Counted from the first letter of the stretch, positions 47,201-59,334 are shown. The stretch: DNA of 64,000 bases from Synaphobranchus kaupii (GCA_029718625.1 CM056395.1:24370899-24434898), one strand, 5' to 3'. Notes: generated by a model from the sequence alone, not told the origin. Numbers and translations are program-made.

Positions 47201-47654
47201 CGTTGAGCTGCAGTGAACCGTATTATTAGCCAACCGGATGTAATTGTATATCAGACTCTGTTATTGTTCACAATTGCAACCGATTTAAAAAAATAAATAA
47301 AAAAGACCTAGAAAATCTGTTTAAAAAACAAAACAAAACAATGGATGAATATAGTAATGAGTGTAATTGCTTCCGGAAAGATTCCTCAGGGCTGTCAAAG
47401 CTTTATGAAAGCAGAAAAATATGTATTTATTGATCTATTTATCCATTTTCTTTCCATCTCATGATAAAAAAACAATGCCATTACTCATTACTCTGCAAGG
47501 TTTGACACAAAAATGTCTTATCCATATTCCTCCAGCCAGCTGATAACGTCTCAGTGCTAACATTAATATGCAGCATCTTAACTGAAAGCCAGATTGGACG
47601 GCACTGAGTCAGTGATATTGCTGGAGAGCGTTCAGCTTTGAGTTCAGATTTGCT
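47201..47654. other. Unique AT-rich sequence
   Basis: No feature recognised. Confidence 0.4.
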
Positions 47655-47700
47655 GGTTTACCTTTATTTAACCAGACGGGTCACCTGAGAACTCAGTTTA
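47655..47700. repeat. Short interspersed repeat fragment
   Basis: TTTACCTTTATTTAACCAGA then CGGGTCACCTGAGAACTC matches a common fish repeat end (CCTTTATTTAACCAG..GAGAAC), similar to the left end of the SINE at 34540. Confidence 0.4.
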
Positions 47701-47793
47701 ATTCTGTTTGGTTCTCTGTGCTGTAGACGTGTGCTGTCCCTGGAGCCGTGAAACTTAATGCTCCGCTCTGCTGACTGAGGGACGGGGGAAACG

Positions 47794-47825
<32 letters not shown>
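47794..47825. repeat. (CA)n microsatellite
   Basis: About 15 CA dinucleotides. Confidence 0.95.
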
Positions 47826-47827
<2 letters not shown>

Positions 47828-47910
47828 CCCGCACTGCTGCATGCCCACCAAGCAGCTCCATTATTCATCTTGTGAGCAGTGCCACCTCTTCATATCCCAG
47901 CATGAAGGTG

Positions 47911-48073
47911 CTCAGTAATGCATCAAGTGAGGTGTGCTCCCTGACGGCTGTACACACACGCGCACACGCACACACACACACACACGCACACACACACACA
48001 CACACACATGCACGCACACACGCACACACACGCACGCACACACACGCACGCACGCACATACACACACACACAC

Positions 48074-48128
<55 letters not shown>

Positions 48129-48175
48129 CACATGCACAGTAATGCATCAGGTGAGGTGTGCTCCCTGACGCCTGT
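47911..48175. repeat. Compound CA/CACG array between duplicated flanks
   Basis: CAGTAATGCATCAAGTGAGG at about 47912 and CAGTAATGCATCAGGTGAGG at about 48137 each continue TGTGCTCCCTGACG and CTGT, giving a direct duplication about 225 bp apart. Between them is about 185 bp of CA, CACG and CATG repeats. The long Cys-Val and Thr-His frames are artefacts. Confidence 0.9.
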
Positions 48176-48202
48176 GGCAGTGCCAGCTCTCCTCTGAGTC
48201 CC

Positions 48203-49169
48203 GGGGAGCAGAGGGGCGGAGCAGAGGGGCGGAGCAGAGGGGCGGAGCAGAGGGGCGGAGCAGAGGGAGCAGAGGGACGGAGCAGAGGGAGCAGAGGGAC
48301 GGAGCAGAGGGGCGGAGCAGAGGGGCGGAGCAGAGGGACTGAGCAGAGGGACGGAGCAGAGGGAGCAGAGGGACGGAGCAGAGGGAGCAGAGGGAGCAGA
48401 GGGGCGGAGCAGAGGGACGGAGCAGAGGGAGCAGAGGGAGCAGAGGGACGGAGCAGAGGGGCGGAGCAGAGGGACAGAGCAGAGGGAGCAGAGGGACGGA
48501 GCAGAGGGAGCAGAGGGGCGGAGCAGAGGGACGGAGCAAAGGGAGCAGAGGGACGGAGCAGAGGGGCGGAGCAGAGGGACGGAGCAGAGGGAGCAGAGGG
48601 ACGGCGCAGAGGGAGCAGAGGGGCGGGGCAGAGGGAGCAGAGGGGCGGAGCAGAGGGGCGGAGCAGAGGGAGCAGAGGGATGGAGCAGAGGGAGCAGAGG
48701 GGGCGGAGCAGAGGGAGCAGAGGGGGCGGAGCAGAGGGACTGAGCAGAGGGGCGGAGCAGAGGGGACGGAGCAGAGGGGCGGAGCAGAGGGGACGGAGCA
48801 GAGGGAGCAGAGGGGCGGAGCAGAGGGGCGGAGCAGAGGGATGGAGCAGAGGGGCGGAGCAGAGGGGCGGAGCAGAGGGAGCAGAGGGGCGGAGCAGAGG
48901 GACGGAGCAGAGGGACGGAGCAGAGGGGCGGAGCAGAGGGATGGAGCAGAGGGGCGGAGCAGAGGGAGCAGAGGGGCGGAGCAGAGGGGGGGAGCAGAGG
49001 GGGGGAGCAGAGGGGCGGAGCAGAGGGAGCAGAGGGGCGGAGCAGAGGGGGCGGAGCAGAGGGAGCAGAGGGGCGGAGCAGAGGGACTGAGCAGAGGGAT
49101 GGAGCAGAGGGGCGGAGCAGAGGGATGGAGCAGAGGGGGGGAGCAGAGGGGCGGAGCAGAGGGACGGAC
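48203..49169. repeat. 967-bp purine-rich GC minisatellite (13-bp and 9-bp units)
   Basis: Mostly mixed 13-bp units GGGGCGGAGCAGA, GGGACGGAGCAGA, GGGATGGAGCAGA and GGGACTGAGCAGA with 9-bp units GGGAGCAGA. The plus strand is almost wholly purine with isolated C and T. No unit contains a stop in most frames, so apparent frames of more than 300 codons on the plus strand and more than 400 on the minus strand (Ser/Pro/Leu/Cys-rich) are artefacts. The array has strong G-quadruplex, triplex and R-loop potential. Confidence 0.97.
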
Positions 49170-49234
49170 ACCAGGGTCCGTTTGTCCTGCCGTGACCGGC
49201 GATCAAACGCCGGCTTTTCTCAGAAGAGTCAAAG

Positions 49235-49378
49235 GGTGGAGAGACAGAGAGAGAAAGAGAGATTGAGAGAAAGAGAGCAAGAGAGAGGGAGCGATAGAGA
49301 AAGAGAGGAGACAGAGTGTGGGAGAGAGGGAGGGAGGGAGGGAGGGAGAGAGGGAGAGAGGGAGGGAGGGAGAGAGGT
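49235..49378. repeat. GA-rich purine tract
   Basis: Imperfect GAGA and GGGA repeats just right of the minisatellite. The purine strand is the same, extending the polypurine domain. Confidence 0.9.
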
Positions 49379-50020
49379 AGGGTGCCCAGGCTGTAGAGGA
49401 CTGATGAATAATGTAAGACAGGCTTATGGGCCCGCCCCGCACCGAGCCCGCCCAGGTAACTCTTCCTCTCTAAGCCTCTCTGGCACGCTGTCAAATAACC
49501 GCTAGTGTTTTCTTTTCCTTTTTCATTTTAATAAAATTAGCTTTCTGTGGATCTGTTTTTCCAGGGCACGGATTCCTGTGCCAGGAAAGCGATAATAAAC
49601 ACCCGCGTGTGCGTGTGCGTGTGCGTGTGAGCTGATGCAGCAGAATCTCTGCCCTCCTCTGTGGCCGTGAGTTCTGAGAGCTCGCTAATGCTCAGACGCG
49701 GGGAAAGCTAAACTGCTAAACTGGCTCGATTAATTTATCATTAAATTTGTGTTATTAAGTGTCTGGCTGGAAAGAAAGCTTTAACGTAGCCTACTGTGGC
49801 CTCCGGGACCCAGGCAGAGTTCTCGGCAGGATTGCTCAACTGCTGTTTTTTTTAAATAAAAACAGCTCGAGCGGTAAGCAAAGCCTGACTACCCCCTAAT
49901 AAATATTCGCATTGCAGAAGGTATCCAGTATCCAATGTGACAGGACAGAGGTGGAGTCCTACGTACTCCATAGCTGCCCAATTAAAACTGTAAAAATCCT
50001 GGTTCATTTACATTTCAGGC
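49379..50020. other. Unique sequence with a GTGCGT run
   Basis: A (GTGCGT)n run lies at about 49603-49629. No gene recognised. Confidence 0.4.
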
Positions 50021-50214
50021 CAGTCGTGCCCCAACCCTGTTCCTGGAGATCCACCGCCCTATTGGGTTTCACTCAAACCCTAACAAAGTGCTCATCTTTC
50101 AACAGCTAGAGATCTCACTGAGTTGCTAATTAGTCGAATGAGGTGTGCCAAATTAGGGTTGAAATGAAAACCTACGGGATGGTAGATCTCCAGGAACAGG
50201 GTTGGGGACCACTG
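50021..50214. mobile_element. Palindromic hAT-like MITE, copy 2
   Basis: At 194 bp it matches the copy at 2026-2218: left CAGTCGTGCCCCAACCCTGT, right AGGAACAGGGTTGGGGACCA then CTG, centre CTAGAGATCTCACTGAG. Halves are near reverse complements. The 8-bp flanks (TTTCAGGC, CTTTAGCC) do not match, so the target duplication is lost or never formed. Confidence 0.75.
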
Positions 50215-50229
50215 CTTTAGCCGTTTAGC

Positions 50230-50335
50230 CACTGAGCTTATGTTTATTAAAGCAGTTGAGGTTAAGCAGCAGTATCCCGCCTGGGAATCAAACCTACAAC
50301 CTTGGCATTGCATCATGCTACGCTGCCACGCAGCT
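50230..50335 (-). mobile_element. Degraded tRNA-headed SINE
   Basis: TTGAGGTTAAGCAGCAGTAT, CCCGCCTGGGAATCAAACCT and CATGCTACGCTGCCACGC match, on the minus strand, the order of elements in the SINE at 38484-38697 with internal loss. Confidence 0.6.
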
Positions 50336-51552
50336 CAGTGCACAATGCGATAGAAAAGTTTTCAAACTACAACATAAGCAAAACAATGTGCACCTTTACA
50401 ATAGCACCTGGTCAGTAACAACAGTCTGACAAATACAGTTTATTACCACATCACATCTTCCCACTAGCTTCTAGACTCCAAGCAGTTTTTTTTTTTTTTT
50501 AATGTCAGTGTGTGCTTTTTTTCCGCCTTTTTATCTGGTTTAGTAGAGTATATTTACCCTGCTTGAAAACCCTGCTTTGCATAATTGGAAGGAATATTTG
50601 TGAGTGTTCTCTGATGACCTTTGTGGAGAGAGTGAGATGTGGACGCGATCCTGTGGGAGTTGAAGTTGGCTTCTTCTTTCCACGGCCCGTTTGAAAAGAT
50701 GCGCGCGCGCGTAAAGCGCACATCGCCTTGAAGCGGCGTTTGGGAAAGGACAGCACGCTTCACTCCTACGTCGGTTTCTCTCGCTTTACCCACCCTCTTA
50801 ATGTCGAGATGGAGCCAGACCCCGCTCAGACCCTGTGGACTGCCTCCCAGTAAAAACACGCTCGGTTTTCATGTTGAATCAGACGTGAGGTTGACATGAG
50901 AAAAGCATATTTTGTAAATCATGGCTGACACTGCTTTAATGAGCGATGTGTGGGTGTTTAACCCCCCCCCCCCCCCCCCTCCCTCCCTCCTCCACTTTGA
51001 GTTTTCAGCCCTTGAAAGTCCAACAGATTGCCTTTGATTTCCTGTGTAGAAAACGCTAATCAAAGTACATTGCTGTCATGTTAGACCATCAGCTATAGCC
51101 CTCTCCCTTCGTCAAATGGAAAGTCAATTAACTGCTTACCAAAATGGAAACAAAACAATGACATGACAAAATGATGGATTCCATGATGGGAGCATTGTCT
51201 ATGCCTTAGCCAGGTTATAATTGATATGTCTGAGACGGACGGAGGAACCCGACTATTCATTCAGCGACAAATCGTTGATTTTGATCCCATACAAAAAAAA
51301 TATTTTAGAGCACTATGTTTTGTTGTTTGTCTGCTGATATGATCTAAATAGTCTTTGTTTTTGTCCAGAAAAATATCTGTCAAGTGCAATCTATCTTTCT
51401 TATGTTATTTTAAAAGCCTTAGATAACGCACCAACAACGTTAGACTGCAATGGGAACCTCTGTGAATTTAGAGCACTGCTATAATAAATCCATTACACTG
51501 TCCTGAGAACAGTAATGATAGAAAGTGGGGGAAAACGACTGCCTGTACATCT
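50336..51552. other. Unique sequence with homopolymer runs
   Basis: Includes a T-run near 50486-50500, GCGCGCGCGC near 50701-50710, and a C-run of about 19 near 50961-50979. No gene recognised. Confidence 0.4.
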
Positions 51553-51566
51553 TTGTGTGTGTGTGT

Positions 51567-51597
<31 letters not shown>

Positions 51598-51645
51598 CAC
51601 GTGTGTGCGTGTGTGTGTGTGCGTGTGTGTGAGTGAGTGTGTGTA
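51553..51645. repeat. (GT)n microsatellite, impure
   Basis: GT dinucleotides with occasional ATGT, GCAC and GCGT interruptions. Confidence 0.95.
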
Positions 51646-52240
51646 GGATGCAGACTGTGAGTATATATCTAGGGTGGTTAATTATGATGAGTGGGTTTGT
51701 GTAGGAAGTGTCGACACCTGTATCTGTTTAGAAACACCTCTCTGCGGGTGTTGGCAACGCCCTCCGTCTGCCTCAAGGTTGTTGTTTATGTGGCTCCAGA
51801 TATCCCCCGCAGAAAAAGCCTGTTTGACAACAGTCAGGCAAACCTGCAGAATTTAGCCAAATACTAAAATACACATGGAGAGCAAGTTTGATAAAAACAA
51901 ACAACCAAAAAATTTCTATTTTCAGTAATTAATCCCAGTGCAATAGTCAACCGCTCTGAGATTGATGAACATTTTTCAATCCTGAAAGTGATTTCAGAGC
52001 TGTTTGTTTTATTGTTAGTTCTGTTTAAAGACGCATGCTTCTGGTCACCCATTCACCAGATTTTAACAAATAAAGGCTGCTATAGAACAATCTCCCTTGT
52101 GCTCGACTCAACAGTCTTTCCATCAAGATAAAGTAGTACACAGTTGTTCATTTTTTCTAGCTTAATTATGGTGCATTTTGCTGCTTGTTCTTTGAACCCA
52201 TTCTGGAGACAAATGAAAGCTTTGTTTTGGTGCACAGTTT
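51646..52240. other. Unique sequence, nothing recognised
   Basis: No recognisable gene, RNA or repeat. Confidence 0.4.
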
Positions 52241-52388
52241 GCATGCATTTTCTGATTGTTTTAATGCACACTTGCATGCATTTTGTGATTGTTTTAATGC
52301 ACACTTGCATGCATTTTCTGATTGTTTTAATGCACACTTGCATGCATTTTCTGATTGTTTTAATGCACACTTGCATGCATTTTCTGAT
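52241..52388. repeat. 33-bp minisatellite, about 4.5 units
   Basis: Units begin GCATGCATTTTCTGATTG at 52241, 52274, 52307, 52340 and 52373 (last partial), each ending TTTTAATGCACACTT. Units are almost identical (one TTGTG variant). Since 33 bp is 11 codons, repeat peptides appear on both strands without coding evidence. Confidence 0.95.
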
Positions 52389-52758
52389 CCAACAATGAGA
52401 AATCAAGCCCTCTTGGGATCTTAAGTCTGATTACAGTGATTCTCCACTCAATTGACCAAAGTCACAATTTAGCAAAGCAAATCATACAAGCTGACAGTGT
52501 GTTTATACCACAGTGATCTGTCTAGTTAGTTTGTACTCCATGATTTAAATGGACCATTTTGGACCATTGAAATGCAAAGAGAAAAATGAGTGCTGAAATC
52601 CATTTAATAGTGAATTAAACAATCAATTTAGAAATTTCTTATGTCAAATTACTTCTACATCTGGGAGTATCTGTGGAGATAGATCTGAGTGTGTACGACC
52701 TCTAAATTTACAGTAAAGACAAGAAGCAATTTTTGTAACAATGCTACACTAGAAATGG
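52389..52758. other. Unique sequence, nothing recognised
   Basis: AT-rich, no feature. Confidence 0.35.
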
Positions 52759-52834
52759 TATAAATATGTACACAAATGTCAATCACCCCTGATAGTTATA
52801 AATATGTACAAAAATATAAATCACCCCTGATAGT
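52759..52834. repeat. 38-bp tandem duplication
   Basis: TATAAATATGTACA occurs at 52759 and 52797, each copy ending AATCACCCCTGATAGT. The middle differs by a few bases. Confidence 0.88.
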
Positions 52835-55800
52835 TTGATTTTGAAGTATTCCAATAAAATGTATACGCTTTAACACATTTTAACCGGTCGGCACATTCTC
52901 ATGGGTCCATGAGCAGTCCCTCACCTCTGTATGACGAAACATCCTTCAGGAAAAGGCAGGGGACCACATTCCCCTTTCCCCCACCGGGGGGATTTTACCC
53001 GATCCTAAAAGCGAACGTGTTTAATTTGTGGTTTAACAGACCTGACTTCCTGTCGGACGGACTGCCTCGGTCGTCTGAAGACCCCAGTGGGGGGGTTCTC
53101 ATCTTGCACCTCTAATGGTGTCGCCCTCCAGCTGCGATGCGCAGCAAAGCCGTCGCAAAAAAAATCGGAGAACATGGCTGCTTTTTCAAGAGGCGCCGAG
53201 TTGAACATAAATTGAAATAAAAATGTTGGCATCTTGGAAGGGAGAAGAAGAAAAAAAACAAAAAAAAACACCTGCTATAACAATGCATCTTGGGGGCGTG
53301 CTTGTCTTCAGGGTCCCATTGCTGCAGTTTCTTTTCTGTGAAACACATTTTACATTCTGCTATGGGTCAACAATGGATATAAAACAACGTGGGTAAGCAT
53401 GAGTGTGAAACTCATTTAAACTTGTTATATGCAGTCTGTTATATAAGCTGTAAAGATGTGGGTATTTTTCCACTTATGGTTACGTAATCAGCATGTCCAT
53501 TGCTGCTAATGACATTGACATATTATTAGTATTATTTTTTTAATTCAGCAGAAAAATTAAGTGGGATTATATGGTTCTACCCTCCACTTGCATTCATATC
53601 AGACTCTGGCCCTGTCCAATAAAGTCTGTATATTTCAACCTGGAGGTTGCGCAAGGCCAGCAAAGATGAGTTGACTGAAAATATCTGAGTGAGGAAGGAG
53701 AATTTGAAAGTTAAATTTTTCGCGTGAACTATATCACTTTAAACCATCGGATGGGCTGGTTGTTAAAATAAACATTAAAGCCAGATGCTGTAGCTCTGAC
53801 CCATTAGCTCGGTGGCAGTTTCATTATGCCCGGGTAAACTGTCAGTAAAGGAAAGTAAGAAATCCAGCCAAAAAAAATTCTGTCCACCGCAACAGGGCAT
53901 AAATCAAACTGACCCCGGTAACAACCAGCAATGCAAATGGAATTCCCAGCACATTCTCCACGCCGCGGTAAATATTTCTGTCAATTTAGTCCGTTCTTCT
54001 TATTGTGCTGCTCCAAACACTTACCCCATCAGTATGCAGACAGGTGCTCATTGGGATGGCTCCCTGCAGCTCAAAGAGGGGGCTCAGCCGGGATCCTGGC
54101 TCTGTATGTGCTCCTCCAGAAGGGGAACGTGCTGCATTAATCAGAGATGGGCCTCGTGCCCAAACCACAGAGGTGAGCAAATCAAATCAATGCTAACGGT
54201 ATACCAACCAGAGTCTTAGCGTGCAGTGGGACACACGCTTTCTCTCTTCCCAAGAGAGTTGGGGTATGGCAGGGAAGAGAGCACTAGGGATACTTTCTTT
54301 CTTGTTTGTTCGCTAAACGACAGTTGGTGCTCTAAGACTGGCCAGACCATATTTAAAAAAAAATATATATAAAAATGACAAAACTCATTTTTCCCCATGT
54401 AACTTTTCATCTTATAGAGACATTACATTATAGAGACATTACATTGCTCTTTATATCGAATATAACAGGGATATACTGTACCATGGAGGCCCTGTTATTG
54501 TATGGTATGTTATTGTATTGCACTGTGGTACATACGTACATACTCAGGAAAATACAAAGCACAGATTTCTTTTCTTTTTATAGAAACGACCTTTGGCCCC
54601 ATGCTGGGCGTTCGTCCGGTAGTGCTAATGAGAACATTGCCCGAGTTCCATCTTAGGTCCTAGGCAAACCCTCTCCCTGCAATGCACACTGCAGAATCAC
54701 TATTAAGATTTGCATTTCAGTGTCATAAAAACTTATGGGATTGCTTTTTTCTTACCTTTTCTCCTTGTTGTTGTTGTACAGTGGCCCTCTGCTTCGAATG
54801 GTATCAGATGAAGCAGGAAGCAGGCTTGCCAGTCTCCTTGAGATGACCTTTGAACCCGAGCATAAACTATCACCACATCAGTAGGAAGGGAGCGTAAACT
54901 GCATGGGAAACATACAGTTTCAGCCACAGAGTAACTGGGACAAGCGATGGCGGAGAAACGCAGCCCTTTCATATCAGAGCACACTGAATCTTTCAGAATA
55001 AATCAAAGTACTAGAATAACGCTGTGGATTTAAGCGATGACACCGCATATAAGATATGAAAGGCACATAGAGGGGGAAGATCAATTCACGTTATTTGGAG
55101 GTAGAATAACATTGGGTAGATTCCACTCCTCCCAAAGAAATTCAATGGTTTTTCCATGCTGTTCCCGGCCTACAGTTCTGACCTATGACATAAGCAAAAT
55201 GATTGAATATTTTAATTCCAGTGTTTGCGCCGGAGGGGAAAAAAAACGTAGAAATCACGGTCAAAAGCAAATGACACAGTCTGCATTGCGAAACCTTCAG
55301 TGAACACACTGCGCAATACAATTTGTGGTGTGAAAACGTCTAATACCTGCATATTAATATTGAAGGCTAACTATACTTTAACAGGGACCTATAGAAAATT
55401 ATGTATAAAAACATTTTCCATGTTTACAGCTCTTGCTATCCATAAAACCTTCTTCTGCAGTAACAAAATATGTGGTTGATTTCATTAAAAAAATTTTTGT
55501 AAACTGATAAGAGTTTCCAAAAAGTAAACTCAGGTACTGAATTTTAAACATAGGTTTCCAAAACATGAAATGTTTGATGAAATTGTAGACAGGCAAAATA
55601 GGCATTGAATATCCCTTTCAGCATGGCCAATTCAATGTTTAATTCGGTAGGTGCATCGCATCATGCAGGCACTGCATAGATCAGGCTCTACCACAAAATT
55701 GAGCAACTAGGCACGAAAAAAGTGAACCAAACCACAATGAGGGCAACAGCGACTTTGAAAGAGGCAGAACGTGTTCAGTAGCCAGCAATATCCCATTATC

Positions 55801-56590
55801 TCACATTCAGGAAAGGACTGTTTGCCCTACCTCATCTTCTGCTGCTAGCAATGCTAATTGGTCACCCTGCTACTGTAGGTAGTCTCATGCCATTGGCACA
55901 ATGTATATAGAGACTTTTAAAATGCTTCCAATTAGCATTATGATTTCAAGGCAGGTCAAAGTATTACAATAATTATAATAGTTCTAGATGTGAATATACA
56001 ATAATTCAGGTAGGAATAAACTTTTTAATAAGCTGGCTTGATTAATACGAGCGAACCCTACACACGTTTATTTAGTAGTGCTTTCCTTCTTTAGAATTAA
56101 ATTATTTATAGTTTTATTGTAATCTTTCAATAAAAAATGTTATTAGTTTTATATTCCTTTTCAAATCTGTCAGTTGCTACATGGTAAGACTTAAGACAAT
56201 CTTATTTGAATTAAATTAGTTATGTAATAAGTTAATTTTATATATTTTACATTACTTTGTACATAATGAATGATCAAGGGAAAATCAAATTTTATTCAAT
56301 TACATTTTTTTATTCCAATAAATGTGACTGCAGTTACCATGGAAACACAGCGGTGCCAAAAAGTGTTCTGATTAGCTGAACAAAATGTAATGCTGAGAGC
56401 CTGAAGTTGAAATATAGGCTAACCTCTTTATTTTTTGATGCTACAAATTCTATTTACGCTAACATTCATTGTATGTGTGCATTTATTCAGTGTTATGTGT
56501 GCATATTATGCGCATATTATGTCTCGATTGTTGAAGGCTAGCTTCTGTGTTTGTGTAGGGGTCCCATCTGTAAGACTCATGCACATTTGA
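52835..56590. other. Unique intergenic sequence, nothing recognised
   Basis: Ordinary mixed to AT-rich DNA. Open frames of up to about 135 codons (53812-54219) lack recognisable domains. No RNA gene or clear transposon was seen. Confidence 0.45.
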
Positions 56591-56805
56591 TGATCTGAGA
56601 GAGAGAGAGCTCCTGGCAGAACCGAAATTCCACTGAGAGGAGCCACAGCTTTATAAGCTCTGTCGGGGCAGAGATTAACGACCAGCAGAGAGCAGCTGTT
56701 CAGCCCCTGGTTGCCTGCCAGCAGGAAGTGGCATCACCGTCTGAGAAATCTGTGCAAGACGCTTCTTTACTTTGACTTCGAGGAAGAGTAGAAAAAAAGA
56801 GGTAA
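56591..56805 (+). promoter_or_regulatory. Possible TATA promoter and untranslated first exon
   Basis: A TATA-like TTATAAG at 56651-56657 sits about 145 bases upstream of a splice-donor-like AGAGGTAAAG (GT at 56802-56803). The intervening sequence is GC-balanced (GTCGGGGCAGAGATTAACGA, CTTTGACTTCGAGGAAGAG) and unlike its AT-rich flanks. The order fits a TATA promoter, start near 56685 and a noncoding first exon. No downstream exon was recognised. Confidence 0.25.
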
Positions 56806-57087
56806 AGGCAAATGAACGGTGATACAGCGATAAATGACAAATGAATAAAGTTCACTGAGATAACCCTCCGAGGAAGCCTGTCCTAATACTTGGGAGGGTA
56901 GACGACAACTTCGTGATGTAGGAGAGCAGCAGCCTCACCTGGGAATGATTGATAATGTGGCCTGGTGTAAAGGGACATTGTGGTGTGCATTTCCAGAGTC
57001 ACTAGACCCAGACATAGTCACTCCCTGTGTCGGCTCTCCAGCTTCTGTCAACTTTTTTTTGTGCTTTTGCACACAATTAAAATAGAA

Positions 57088-57090
<3 letters not shown>
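56806..57090. other. Unique sequence
   Basis: No feature recognised. Confidence 0.35.

Positions 57091-57182
<92 letters not shown>
57091..57182. repeat. (CA)n(TA)n microsatellite
   Basis: About 41 CA dinucleotides ending in TATATATA. Confidence 0.97.
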
Positions 57183-58404
57183 CAACCCTTTGTAGGAAGA
57201 CTACCACTCAAAACTTGTGTTTGTGTTTGACTCTCCGAAGAATAAAACAACACAACTAACGACACGGCCATAACTTCAAATACATAACAAGTAAAATCAC
57301 ACATTCTTGTATGGATTACGAGTATAACTGGGTTGATAATGTGACTGCAAACCCCTTAGTTTTGTAGGAAAAAGGCAGGAGTTTCTCCATTATAGCCTAT
57401 AGGGAAACTGAGAGGGGTGCTGCACTATTGGACGCCATTATTAGTTGCTGCACCTTCGGCAATAGAAGCAAGCGGTTACGCCCGTTCCATACCATAGAGT
57501 TCAGTGCTTTTCCCGCTCATTCTGCGGGATAGGCGTCTCTCTGTGTGCCATTCCAGTCATGAATTGCTTTGGTAAGAAAAGGCATGGAGTGACATTAAAA
57601 ACAAAAGTCTATAGGCATTCTTTTGTAAAAAAACAAAACTAAATCAAAGCGTCGGGTTTCCATCGGGCGCGTCCTTCCGACGCATCGAATTTGGCATATT
57701 CTCACACGTGGATTACCTGACAACACTCCGGGCATGACGGGAAGATCGATAAGCACGCCGCCGACAGACGCGTTATAAGTTTTTGAGGCCTCCTAACTCA
57801 GATCGGCAGCCCATAAATCTCCCGTCAAGGCCGGACAGCTCCGCGAGGGCAAAATGGAGCCCGAGTTGTAGCATCGCTCGCGAGTTAAAAAAAAAAAACC
57901 TCAGCTGGTGGCGCAGGGCAATCAATAGACTTTTCAAAAGGTAAGGCATCAAGGAGCGAGCGCGCATCAGCGGGAAACCGCCATCAGCATTTTTTGTTTT
58001 ACAAAAGTGTATAGAAAATATTTTTTTTTGGTATGCATTCTGAACAAAACAGGCACAAGCCCTCATGGAACTTATGGCTGTTATAAAACAGTCCGTTATT
58101 TTTCTATGGTTTCCATGGTTTTCCAGGAATTTGTTTGTGAGACATTTTGAAATGAAAGTATTTTAGTGAGTGTTTCTCCCACCATGTTAATTACCAAACG
58201 TGACATTAATAGTTTGAGCACGCCCACTGTGTGCAGAAAACCAGCATGAAATAAGTCCTGACGAAAGCTTAATCTTTTTTTAAATATAGTCCGTGTTTTC
58301 TTCTCTATTAATTCAGAAATTTTATCACACAATAAAGTTTACTGCTTTCCTTCCTTCTCTCTGGTGGGAAATGCTTACATTATTTTCCAGAAGAAAAAAA
58401 TAAT
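57183..58404. promoter_or_regulatory. Unique sequence with CpG-rich patch
   Basis: About 57640-57970 is CpG-enriched (AAGCGTCGGGTTTCCATCGG, AGCACGCCGCCGACAGACGC, GGAGCGAGCGCGCATCAGCG). The rest is ordinary. No exon or core promoter recognised. Confidence 0.3.
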
Positions 58405-58535
58405 AGACATTTAGGCCTATATTTAAAGAATTTAGCCGAGGCTTTTATCCAAAGTGACTTATCCGCACAGCTGGAGATGAGGACTATAACTCCAGTTGCA
58501 AGGCCCAGTTATCTAAAGCTTATGCTACACTGCCA
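58405..58535 (-). mobile_element. Degraded tRNA-derived SINE (UnaL2-type tail)
   Basis: On the minus strand the tail TAAGTCACTTTGGATAAAAG is present at the left, and the head GGGTGGCAGTGTAGCATAAG at the right with much of the middle lost. Confidence 0.65.
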
Positions 58536-59334
58536 CCCTGGTATGTACAGCTTTCTTGCTATACAATATAGACCAAACGACCTACTTAAAGAGAGCGCCA
58601 ACCAATCAAACGAGGCCTCACTGCAGACGTGCTTCTTGATTTTACGGTTTCACGTCACGCGCCGCGTGGCGCGATGCGGCCCGTTGCGCGATTTCCGCTA
58701 ACCTGCCGTTTGCTAACATTCGCTCATCGTTTTCACAGCGTAATGACCTCTGTGCCTCGTGTCAGTCCGGTTCACCCGCCCATCAAGCCAGCGATGGTTG
58801 CGCCGCGTCGATGAGGTATGACGCGGGTTCGCGCACCATTGAAAATGGACCCATCTAGAGACAGGACTGGGCCAACCAGTCATTACACACTTCATTCCCT
58901 CCTCAGTCTCGTCTGAACAAAAAAAAACAACAAAAAAAAACAGCAGAGTGTCAGACTTATATTTAATGAGGTAATGTGCTATGAGGACTGTTGTCCTCAC
59001 AAAACGTGTACCCATGTCCCCACCATTTATTTTACTTCAGATTATTATTTCGTTTCGGTTTGACTGATGCATACTGCTTTGACTGATGCATACTGCTTGA
59101 GAGACAGCTGAGACATGCCAGTGCACTCATAATCCTGAGATGATATGAGAACCTTATTTTAAATGTATAAGGGAGCAGAATAGGCCCGCCATGGATTTGT
59201 TTCTGGCCATAACAACTTTCGGAGGAAGATCCACAGCGGCTACTTCATAATTCATATGCCTTTAATCCGTTCAGTTACCTATATTTATTGTACCTCATAT
59301 TCTCAACACATTAAAGTGAAGGGGAGTAAACTCC
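58536..59334. other. CpG-rich patch, then unique sequence with a 19-bp duplication
   Basis: About 58650-58830 is CpG-rich (CGTCACGCGCCGCGTGGCGC). Two copies of TTTGACTGATGCATACTGC lie at 59059-59096. No gene recognised. Confidence 0.4.

Noticed and set aside
48158..49090. Plus-strand 310-codon Arg/Gly/Glu-rich frame resembling an RGG-type protein
   Set aside because: It is the translation of the same purine-rich minisatellite, with no start context, splice signals or non-repeat domain.
47923..49494. Minus-strand open frames of 523 and 419 codons, Ser/Pro/Leu/Cys-rich
   Set aside because: They lie over the 13/9-bp minisatellite and CA array. Several frames on both strands are open at once, as expected of stop-free repeat units; no domain is visible.
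53812..54219. Open frame of 135 codons as a possible gene
   Set aside because: No domain, other frames over the same bases are also open, and composition does not look coding.
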